Assembly: GCA_021827245.1 (NCBI GenBank)
Contig: JAKAWN010000455.1
Span: forward strand, 1 to 5,387
Source: Acidobacteriota bacterium
GTDB lineage: Bacteria > Acidobacteriota > Terriglobia > UBA7540
Reading direction: 5' to 3'
Length of the DNA stretch: 5,387 nucleotides
The translations under genes were made by a program, and so were the position numbers. The notes below the pieces were generated by a model. That model searched no databases. It had not been told where the DNA came from and was given only the letters and a program-made list of their open reading frames with translations. Of this stretch, positions 1-5,387 are shown piece by piece (the stretch's first letter is position 1; each line of letters opens with the position of its first letter).

Positions 1-555
1 CCTCAGTCTCCCGTCGATCAGCAGAGCGAGTAGGATCATGCAGGCCATCGTGTAAATGCCGCCGGCGGTGTCGTGCGCCTGGTACCACCCAAAGAACAGG
101 CGTGAGCCCATGAACTGCGCCCCGCTGCTCACGAGCTTTAGTCGCTCCAAGGGGCCAGTGTAAGGAAAATTCCGAAGGACGAGCACCGCGCAGCACGCCA
201 TCAGGCCAAATACGGTAAGCAGGGAGAACCAAAAAGTGCGGAAGTACCTCCGCACGAGCCTCCACTGAAGGAAGAAGAAGAATGCCGGATAGGTTATGAG
301 CAACGCCCCGTCCCGACGCAGGAACTGGAAGGACACGAGGTTATTGAAGCTGCGGGTTGACCATTCGTAGTTCAAAAGCCAGTAGCCAATGCACAACACA
401 ATGGCAACCTCCAGCCTCCTAAACTTCCTCTTGCGGGACAACCACCCCGCCGCTCCTCTGGCCTGGCAGACTAAAAGCGCCCCGGCGGCGAGAAGCGCAA
501 GCTTGTTCTGCATCAGGACTGCGGCCAGAGCCGCAAGAAAAATAAGGTCGATCAT
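1..555 (-). CDS. O-antigen polymerase/ligase-like membrane protein (Wzy/WaaL type), N-terminal part, cut by the window edge
   Basis: I translated the minus strand from the ATG at 555-553; the frame stays open for 185 codons and leaves the window at base 1, so the C-terminal part is missing. The protein is strongly hydrophobic, with likely membrane segments near residues 3-30, 49-62, 84-97, 107-127 and 166-180, separated by short Arg/Lys-rich loops such as SRKRKFRR (40-47). Around residues 154-176 a stretch beginning FFGWYQAHDTAGGIY precedes another membrane helix. It resembles the region of O-antigen ligases and polymerases where a short conserved His/Asn-Gly motif leads into a helix. Such proteins act in the inner membrane and join lipid-linked repeat units or transfer glycan to an acceptor. 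The start lies 41 bp after the stop of the upstream glycosyltransferase, as expected in an operon. No strong Shine-Dalgarno is visible, and the frame is open upstream to a stop at about 656, but the 555 ATG is the first ATG in it. Other polytopic families remain possible because the defining C-terminal region is absent. Confidence 0.72.
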   Translation of the reverse strand, partial: MIDLIFLAALAAVLMQNKLALLAAGALLVCQARGAAGWLSRKRKFRRLEVAIVLCIGYWLLNYEWSTRSFNNLVSFQFLRRDGALLITYPAFFFFLQWRLVRRYFRTFWFSLLTVFGLMACCAVLVLRNFPYTGPLERLKLVSSGAQFMGSRLFFGWYQAHDTAGGIYTMACMILLALLIDGRLR

Positions 556-596
556 AATGTTTCGGCCTGGTCCGGCAGCGTCGGCCGGTGAGGCGA

Positions 597-1748
597 TTAT
601 AACGCCTTCAGCGCTGAGAGCGTCTTCCGAGCACAGTCTTCCCAAGAAAAGAGCCTAGCGCGTGCGAGGCCACGCTCGATCAGATTCGCGCGCAAAGCTG
701 AATCCGTCAACAGCCGCTCCATCGCATCAGCGATTTCTTCTTCCGACTCGGGATTGAAATAAACAGAAGCGTGCCCGCAAATTTCCGGCAGGCACGAGCG
801 GTCGGAGCTTATTACCGGGACGCCGCACGCCATGGCTTCCAGGGGCGGCAGACCGAAGCCTTCATAGAGAGAGGGCATCACAAATCCGATGGAGCTCTTG
901 TAGAGAATGGCCAACTCGTTATCAGGCACGCTGCCGGTCAGCACTACTGCCCCTTGGAGACCGGGTTCGCGGACGAGCGCAACCACCTCCTGAAAGCCCC
1001 AGGCCAAACGGCCACAGAGCACCAGTTGCAGCACCGGTGGCTTCTGTCTCTTCACGAGAAGCCGGTATGCGCGGATCAGTCGCACCAGATTCTTTCTGGG
1101 CTCGATGGCGCCGACATGCAGAATGTACGAGCCCTCAATTCCATGACGGGACAGGACATCTCTGGCTATGGTCGGGTCCAGCCGGTCGTGGTTGAACAGT
1201 TGAGAGTCGAAACCGAGGTGGGTCACGACCACCCTTTCCTCCGGCACACCGCATCTCGAAACCAAGTCGACTCTGGAGTAATTTGAGTCAGTGAGGATCA
1301 GATCTGCCATTTTCAAGCTGGACAGCACGGAATGCCGCAGTAGTCGCCCGCCGAATGAGCGGAACTCATCCGGGAAAAGAATCGGGATGATATCATGCAC
1401 TGTAACCGCGAGGCGGTCGCGCTTGAAGTGCAGAGGAGCCGGCGAGGGGAGGAAAAGCACATCCGACTTCACGCGTATTCCTGGGAGGCATTGAAAGACG
1501 CCAAGCCGCCAAAGCTTTCGCAGCCGCATCGCGGGGCAGACAACGGATTGGACTCCACGGCGTTGTCCGCCGACATCGTGCCACACGGCCTCACGCTTTG
1601 ACGGCACCAGCACCCGTACCTGCAGGTCGCGGAATTCGTCAGCCAGCCGCTGCACCTGGCGAAGCAGGCAGACGAGGTACCTATTGATTCCGCACCCGAA
1701 GAAGCGTGGCGTTAGAAAGAGACCATCGACCGTGATGTTACGCGCCAT
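597..1748 (-). CDS. GT4 family glycosyltransferase, mannosyltransferase-like (GT-B fold)
   Basis: From the ATG at 1748 the product is 383 residues, a normal length for family GT4. These retaining enzymes move a sugar from a nucleotide donor to a lipid-linked acceptor at the cytoplasmic membrane face. The N-terminus has the usual first beta strand followed by a glycine loop, GCGINRY (18-24). VHDIIPILFPDEF (117-129) matches the HD-x-IP segment common in WbpY/MtfB-type mannosyltransferases. The C-terminal domain opens with HVGAIEPRKN (211-220), which carries the donor-phosphate-binding Arg/Lys, and contains the E-x7-E motif, E296 and E304 in EGFGLPPLE. The frame stays open upstream to a GTG at 1850, which would add 34 residues; I prefer 1748 because family homology begins immediately after it. 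Neither start has a well-placed ribosome site; an AAGGAG sits about 17 nt before the GTG. The gene follows the methyltransferase and precedes the polymerase-like gene. Family assignment is firm; mannose as the donor sugar is only suggested by resemblance. Confidence 0.93.
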   Translation of the reverse strand: MARNITVDGLFLTPRFFGCGINRYLVCLLRQVQRLADEFRDLQVRVLVPSKREAVWHDVGGQRRGVQSVVCPAMRLRKLWRLGVFQCLPGIRVKSDVLFLPSPAPLHFKRDRLAVTVHDIIPILFPDEFRSFGGRLLRHSVLSSLKMADLILTDSNYSRVDLVSRCGVPEERVVVTHLGFDSQLFNHDRLDPTIARDVLSRHGIEGSYILHVGAIEPRKNLVRLIRAYRLLVKRQKPPVLQLVLCGRLAWGFQEVVALVREPGLQGAVVLTGSVPDNELAILYKSSIGFVMPSLYEGFGLPPLEAMACGVPVISSDRSCLPEICGHASVYFNPESEEEIADAMERLLTDSALRANLIERGLARARLFSWEDCARKTLSALKAL

Positions 1749-1799
1749 AGTCAGATACAGCAGGCCCACCGATTGGTCCGTCTCTGCATGGTCCCAGTG

Positions 1800-1828
1800 T
1801 CCTACGAGTGGGAGGCCACCGGGTAGGA
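1800..1828 (-). repeat. Imperfect hairpin in the stretch before the second glycosyltransferase
   Basis: On the transcribed strand TCCTAC (1828-1823) is the reverse complement of GTAGGA (1805-1800). Inside it GTGG/CCAC pair again across a four-base loop, with a small internal loop between the two stems. The element lies in the 111-bp stretch between the methyltransferase stop and the preferred glycosyltransferase ATG. There is no following T-run, so it is not a classical terminator. It might be an RNA structure in a short leader, or chance within coding sequence if translation starts at the GTG at 1850. I see no other structure in this stretch. Confidence 0.25.
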
Positions 1829-1859
1829 GAGGACGGATTTTGGTGCACACTCGCCCAGC

Positions 1860-2750
1860 CTATTTCTCCTTCCGGGCGACCATCCATATTGCGTCCCCAA
1901 TGTTTATCCCGGTTAACCCAACGCCCGCAACGGCGGCCAGGTATCGAGTGTCCTGCACAAGCCCTGACCATCCAAGGGGCGGGACGTGGGCCGGGTCGAC
2001 GCTTTCCTGAATCACCTGAAGACCGCCGCTCTTCAAGAGGCGTCTTAACACCTTCGGGGTGAAGTGCGAAAGATGAATCTCCGTCATGTTTCCGTCCAAT
2101 TGTATCCTTCGCAGGCCGAAACGCGTAACGCCGCGGAATTTCTTATAGCCGAGCCTGCCGAGCATCACGCGTACTTTAGACTTGACGGTTCTAAAATCGT
2201 TAGGGACCGCAATCACCAGGACGCCACCGCTGCGTAGCAACGAAAAACATTTCTCGACCATTAAACGCGGATTCGGCACGTGCTCCAGCACATGAAATAC
2301 AGTTATGTTATCGAAGGATTCGCATGGAAGCGAGACGCCGTCCAGCGTCCCGTGGAACAACTCGAGGCCGTATTTTTCTTTAGCAATAGCCACCGCCGAG
2401 GAGGAAACCTCCGTGCCGCAGACCTCCGTGAAATCTGGGCGGGCCAAGTGAAGAAACTGCCCGATGCCCGCCCCCACATCGAGCAGGTTCCCAGGGCGAG
2501 CCGTAGCGCACATCTTTTTCAGCCGCCTCTGCCACATCTTCACACGGCCCTCCTCCTCTGCGAGCCAAGCATCGTACTTCGTAGGAACCGAGTAGAACTC
2601 AACAAGCGCGTTGAGGGTGGGCCTCGGGTTGTCAAAAACATATCCGCAGGACGTGCACCTTGAGAGGGCTGCCTCTGGGTCTATAACCTCGATTACCTGG
2701 CTCGCACAAACCATGCATTCGGTCAGGATTTCAGTTTCAAAGGACAACAT
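1860..2750 (-). CDS. Class I SAM-dependent methyltransferase with N-terminal zinc ribbon
   Basis: This 296-residue protein begins with two CxxC pairs, C12/C15 and C32/C35, a small zinc-ribbon domain found on a group of methyltransferases in polysaccharide and secondary-metabolite clusters. The Rossmann methyltransferase core follows: motif I LLDVGAGIGQF (89-99) binds S-adenosylmethionine, the acidic end of strand 2 is the E114 region (CGTEVSSSA), and FHVLEHV (152-158) with the following GGVLVIAVPN (175-184) are motifs typical of the Methyltransf_11/23 type. HLSHFTPKVLRRLL (226-239) is a tail segment I associate with this group. The ATG at 2750 is needed to keep the first CxxC. The gene overlaps the preceding glycosyltransferase by 14 bp in another frame, so its translation is probably coupled. 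In this context it most likely methylates a sugar of the repeat unit or a nucleotide-sugar or lipid-linked intermediate; O-, N- or C-methylation cannot be told from sequence. Confidence 0.92.
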   Translation of the reverse strand: MLSFETEILTECMVCASQVIEVIDPEAALSRCTSCGYVFDNPRPTLNALVEFYSVPTKYDAWLAEEEGRVKMWQRRLKKMCATARPGNLLDVGAGIGQFLHLARPDFTEVCGTEVSSSAVAIAKEKYGLELFHGTLDGVSLPCESFDNITVFHVLEHVPNPRLMVEKCFSLLRSGGVLVIAVPNDFRTVKSKVRVMLGRLGYKKFRGVTRFGLRRIQLDGNMTEIHLSHFTPKVLRRLLKSGGLQVIQESVDPAHVPPLGWSGLVQDTRYLAAVAGVGLTGINIGDAIWMVARKEK

Positions 2751-4005
2751 TGGTCACGCTAGAAGCCACATGCCTAGGACGGGAGCGCTCCACGATCACA
2801 AAAAGCGATTTCTCAATTCGTTCGACTGCTTGTTCCAGTTGAAACCTTTCCTCCACCGTCCGCCTTCCGGCGCGGCGGAGCTTTTCGTACAACTCCGGGT
2901 CGTTCAGCAAACGGACGATCTGCCTTGCGCAGCACGCCGGGTTATCTCTGGGGAAAACCAGCGAGTTCACCTCACTAATCATTATCTCCGCACTTCCGCC
3001 CGTCGCAGTGCCAACAACTGCCAATCCGCTCGACATCGCCTCAAGAATTGTGATGCCGAAGGGTTCGTCCCATGTAGAGGGAAAAATTAGGATGTCGTGC
3101 TCCCTGTATACACCAGGTAATTGTTCACGCGGCAGAAAATCCATGAACTCGACACTAGACTCCAGCCCCGAAGCACCCACCAATCTCCTCATCGCCTGGC
3201 CGTAATCTGGGTCTAGATGGTTACCGCCCAAAATGGTAAGTTTCAGACGGTGGACGCGGTGTTCCCAGACAAGCAGCCTCATTGCCTCGATCAGGGTCGG
3301 CAGCCCCTTTTCCGGACAAAAGCGCCCCACAAACAGGAGGCGGCTGGGTCGAGCCGCCTTCTCCTTGAACCCGAAGACTCTAGTATCTATTCCCCAAGGC
3401 AAAACCTCAGCATCGGTCACCGGCTTTCCCGCCTGGACCGCCTTCTCTTTGAGGTACGCGCTGGCAAATTGGACGTTGCGAAGGTTCAGCGAGCCTTGGG
3501 GGACTATTCCCAAACCCTTTGCTACCGGGTAGGCCAAGCGGCGCGGTGCGCGGGAAAGAAAAGGCTGGGAACCGTCTAACCAAAATCTGTACCATGGGTT
3601 GTGGTCCCATTGGGATAGCCACCCGTCGAACACGTAGTAACACACCGGGATACCACACGACTGGGCGAGAAGGACTACGTTGAGAGAGAGTCCGGCCAGA
3701 TTCCACACGTAGACTAGATCAAAGTGCCGTTTTTTAAGCGTGCGCGCAGTCAAACGTCGGTGGTGGTACTCCCTTCGTGCCGCCCGGATAAATCGAGCGG
3801 CGGAGTGTCTCACGGGGTCGACTGAAATGCGCAGCACCCGGAGGATGCCACTTTCCGACAGAGAATGACCCAGCCCGTAGGTACTTGTAAGGACCGTAAC
3901 ATCATGGCCACGCGACCTGAGCTGTTCGACGACGTCCCGGCAGGCAACTTCGTATCCGCCGATAAAAAAAGGAGGATAAAAGTTCGACACCACGAGTATT
4001 CTCAT
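2737..4005 (-). CDS. GT4 family glycosyltransferase (GT-B fold)
   Basis: This 422-residue protein starts MRILVVSNFYPPFFIGGYEV, the classic N-terminal strand and glycine loop of family GT4, followed by RGHDVTVLTS (32-41). The C-terminal donor-binding domain has LLFVGRFCPEKGL (223-235), with the Arg and Lys expected to hold the donor phosphates, and the E-x7-E motif, E314 and E322 in EPFGITILE. GTATGGSAEI (332-341) completes the nucleotide-sugar site. A tryptophan-rich insert at about 121-142 (W129, W133, W138 and W142 around D127 and D134) lies in the acceptor-binding half and may shape acceptor choice. Its ATG overlaps the flippase stop by four bases (ATGA, 4005-4002) and its TGA lies inside the start of the methyltransferase gene, so it is locked in the operon. 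It probably adds one sugar to the lipid-linked repeat unit. Donor and acceptor cannot be predicted. A run of seven T on the coding strand (3970-3964, codons near 12-15) is a possible slippage site, though the frame here is intact. Confidence 0.94.
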   Translation of the reverse strand: MRILVVSNFYPPFFIGGYEVACRDVVEQLRSRGHDVTVLTSTYGLGHSLSESGILRVLRISVDPVRHSAARFIRAARREYHHRRLTARTLKKRHFDLVYVWNLAGLSLNVVLLAQSCGIPVCYYVFDGWLSQWDHNPWYRFWLDGSQPFLSRAPRRLAYPVAKGLGIVPQGSLNLRNVQFASAYLKEKAVQAGKPVTDAEVLPWGIDTRVFGFKEKAARPSRLLFVGRFCPEKGLPTLIEAMRLLVWEHRVHRLKLTILGGNHLDPDYGQAMRRLVGASGLESSVEFMDFLPREQLPGVYREHDILIFPSTWDEPFGITILEAMSSGLAVVGTATGGSAEIMISEVNSLVFPRDNPACCARQIVRLLNDPELYEKLRRAGRRTVEERFQLEQAVERIEKSLFVIVERSRPRHVASSVTNVVL

Positions 4006-5318
4006 GCCAAAGTATTAAAGTCCCGTTTTTCCTTCTCGAACTCTGTCTGAGATTCAGATGCAACCGTCCAAAAGCCTTTCGTTCGCGAGTTCAGATAGAG
4101 GAAAATGCTGAGAGTCACGAATAACTCGGCCAGAACGACGGCGGACGCTACGCCAAGACCTAAGAATCGCGGTGATAAGAGCACGGCTAGGCCGACGTTA
4201 GTAGCTCCCGCCCCAAGGGTGACCAGCTCAAACGGGCGGTCCATGCCGAGAGGCACCATCCACAAAGGCCCCATGACGGTGTTGATGGCGACCAGCGGCA
4301 AGAGGGCGGCAAGCAGCCGCAACACCGGAACCGCCGACTCGTACCCAGCACCTAGCACAATCCTAACGACCCAAGGAGCAGTGACGAAGATCGAAAAAGC
4401 CCCAAGCAAGCTTACGCCCGCAAAAAACACCGCAGACAGCCGCGCCAGTCTGAAGGCGCCAGGCAGATCCCGGTGAACAAGGCTGCTTACTCTCGGAAAC
4501 AGCGCTTGGACAGGCGTTTGCTGCAACTGAAGGGCCGCCCTGACCAGCTTTTCCGCGCCTGCGTAATAACCGACCACGGACGGCGTGGCGAAAAGCCCTA
4601 GGATAAACGCATTGCCGGAGGCATACAGGCCGATTGCGCTGGAGGAAACAAACATGCTTCTTCCAGCCTTCAGCACGTCCCAGATACGGCTCAGCGATGG
4701 GAATTGCGGAATGAGGTCGCGGTAAGCGATGTACATTGCTGCGAACAGCACGACAGAGCCGCCGGCGCTCTGGACGGCAAGCACCTTCCACGCGTCGCTC
4801 CTGTGATGAACCACAAAGAAAATGCCGGCCGTTGCTACGACGCGGGCCGTAACGTCCAGAGCAGCTACCAGCTTCAACCGTTCAAGGCCTGCGAAATACC
4901 AGATCGGCGTAAAACATGGGATGAGCGCCGCGAGCACTCCCATCCACAAGAGCAAGGGGCGATTACGGAAAACCGGCACCCACTGCCCGACTCCCAGAGA
5001 GAGCACAACACATGCAGCCGCCAGCAAGCCTTTCGCTCCCGTAACGTTCGCAAAAACGTCTGAAAGCTTGTCCCTGTCATCTTTGAGACGCGCGACGTCC
5101 CGAGTACCCGAGAAATTGAATCCGTAGTTGACGGGCAAGCTCAGGTAGATACCGTAGGCCTGCGCGACAGCTACCAAACCCCAACCTGAAGGCCCGAGAA
5201 CGCGCGTGAGGTAAGGAACCGTGACCAGCGGCAGTATGTACTTGGCAAACTGAACGCCATACAGCGATAGAGCGTTCGAAACCAGTTGGTGGCGGAGGAG
5301 CGAGCGTAGTCGACACAC
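4002..5318 (-). CDS. Wzx-like polysaccharide flippase (RfbX/MOP superfamily)
   Basis: This 438-residue, almost wholly hydrophobic protein has the length and pattern of a 12- to 14-helix lipid-linked oligosaccharide flippase. The N-terminus shows the usual ILPLVTVPYLTRVLGPSGWG segment (28-47), followed by NYGFNFSGTRDVAR (64-77). PIWYFAGLE (138-146) matches the P-x-WYF-x-G-x-E signature of the polysaccharide synthesis flippase family. YYAGAEKLVRAALQ followed by QALFPRVSSL (251-280) is the second conserved block. Members move undecaprenyl-diphosphate-linked repeat units from the cytoplasmic to the periplasmic face of the inner membrane. The start is a GTG at 5318; an in-frame TAG lies eight codons upstream and no ATG is available near the conserved N-terminus. 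An ATG at 5320 is in a different frame. The C-terminal 20 residues are charged and cytoplasmic in appearance. The stop overlaps the next glycosyltransferase start as ATGA. The specific glycan cannot be inferred, since flippases diverge widely. Confidence 0.95.
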   Translation of the reverse strand: MCRLRSLLRHQLVSNALSLYGVQFAKYILPLVTVPYLTRVLGPSGWGLVAVAQAYGIYLSLPVNYGFNFSGTRDVARLKDDRDKLSDVFANVTGAKGLLAAACVVLSLGVGQWVPVFRNRPLLLWMGVLAALIPCFTPIWYFAGLERLKLVAALDVTARVVATAGIFFVVHHRSDAWKVLAVQSAGGSVVLFAAMYIAYRDLIPQFPSLSRIWDVLKAGRSMFVSSSAIGLYASGNAFILGLFATPSVVGYYAGAEKLVRAALQLQQTPVQALFPRVSSLVHRDLPGAFRLARLSAVFFAGVSLLGAFSIFVTAPWVVRIVLGAGYESAVPVLRLLAALLPLVAINTVMGPLWMVPLGMDRPFELVTLGAGATNVGLAVLLSPRFLGLGVASAVVLAELFVTLSIFLYLNSRTKGFWTVASESQTEFEKEKRDFNTLA

Positions 5319-5332
5319 ATGCGTGGACTGCC

Positions 5333-5387
5333 CTATGAGCTATGTACCTCGGCCGGTGCAGAGACATTCTCTTTGAAATACTCAATC
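5333..5387 (-). CDS. C-terminal end of an unidentified upstream gene
   Basis: On the minus strand one frame entering at 5386 reads IEYFKENVSAPAEVHSS and stops with TAG at 5335-5333, leaving only 14 bp before the flippase GTG. This close spacing is what the rest of the operon would predict for a preceding gene. Seventeen codons are too few to identify a family. Another frame stops almost at once and the third runs as a long ORF over the flippase, which I treat as a shadow. So this frame is the best candidate for the real upstream coding end, but the evidence is mostly positional. Confidence 0.4.
   Translation of the reverse strand, partial: IEYFKENVSAPAEVHSS

Noticed and set aside
269..283. 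Short GAA/TTC repeat
   Set aside because: It encodes a run of four Phe in a membrane helix; four copies are too few to suggest a microsatellite switch.
572..588. CCGGC/GCCGG inverted repeat in the 41-bp gap between the second glycosyltransferase and the polymerase-like gene
   Set aside because: The five-pair stem has no T-run after it and sits inside what looks like a continuous operon, so I do not call it a terminator; short GC stems are expected by chance here.
389..658. Plus-strand open frame of 89 codons over the left junction
   Set aside because: It is antisense to the start of the polymerase-like gene and the end of the glycosyltransferase; it has no domain or start context that would favour it.
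771..1286. Plus-strand open frame of 171 codons
   Set aside because: It lies wholly antisense to a glycosyltransferase with clear motifs, its translation shows no recognisable domain, and such shadow frames are common in this base composition.
2611..3090. Plus-strand open frame of 159 codons across the methyltransferase/glycosyltransferase junction
   Set aside because: It is antisense to two well-supported overlapping genes and its translation is low in recognisable features.
4363..4791. Minus-strand open frame of 142 codons
   Set aside because: It is fully inside the flippase gene in a different frame, and its Arg/Cys-rich composition is typical of a shadow frame.
5077..5385. Minus-strand open frame of 102 codons starting at the right edge
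   Set aside because: Most of it overlaps the flippase in another frame and it is rich in Arg, Ser and His with no domain; the flippase motifs decide the frame.

Overview
The window is a piece of a bacterial surface-polysaccharide cluster of the Wzx/Wzy type. Every gene I can support is on the minus strand, so transcription runs from high to low coordinates. The DNA looks moderately GC-rich by eye (I did not count it). The proteins look like ordinary Gram-negative-type glycan export and assembly enzymes. Nothing in the window fixes the phylum, and an environmental bacterium is only a guess.

Layout in transcription order: (1) the last few codons of an unidentified upstream gene (5387-5333); (2) a Wzx-like lipid-linked oligosaccharide flippase (5318-4002); (3) a GT-B family 4 glycosyltransferase (4005-2737) whose ATG overlaps the flippase stop as ATGA; (4) a class I SAM-dependent methyltransferase with an N-terminal four-cysteine zinc ribbon (2750-1860), which overlaps the glycosyltransferase by 14 bp; (5) a second GT4 glycosyltransferase of the mannosyltransferase-like type (best start 1748, stop 597); (6) the first 185 residues of a multi-spanning membrane protein resembling an O-antigen polymerase or ligase (555-1), cut by the window edge. 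The tight spacing and overlaps indicate one operon with coupled translation. The one larger gap is about 110 bp before gene 5. It is either an untranslated leader with an imperfect hairpin or a poorly conserved N-terminal extension read from a GTG at 1850.

A likely joint role, which is inference: the two glycosyltransferases add sugars to an undecaprenyl-linked repeat unit on the cytoplasmic face. The methyltransferase may methylate a sugar or another cluster substrate. The flippase moves the lipid-linked unit across the inner membrane, and the polymerase/ligase-like protein joins units or transfers the glycan. The priming transferase, nucleotide-sugar enzymes and chain-length or export proteins are not in the window and may flank it. 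I see no tRNA, rRNA, CRISPR, insertion sequence, clear promoter or terminator. I found no convincing evidence of a wholly new system. The most useful leads are the start of gene 5, the unusual motif in the polymerase-like protein, and the partial gene at the right edge.
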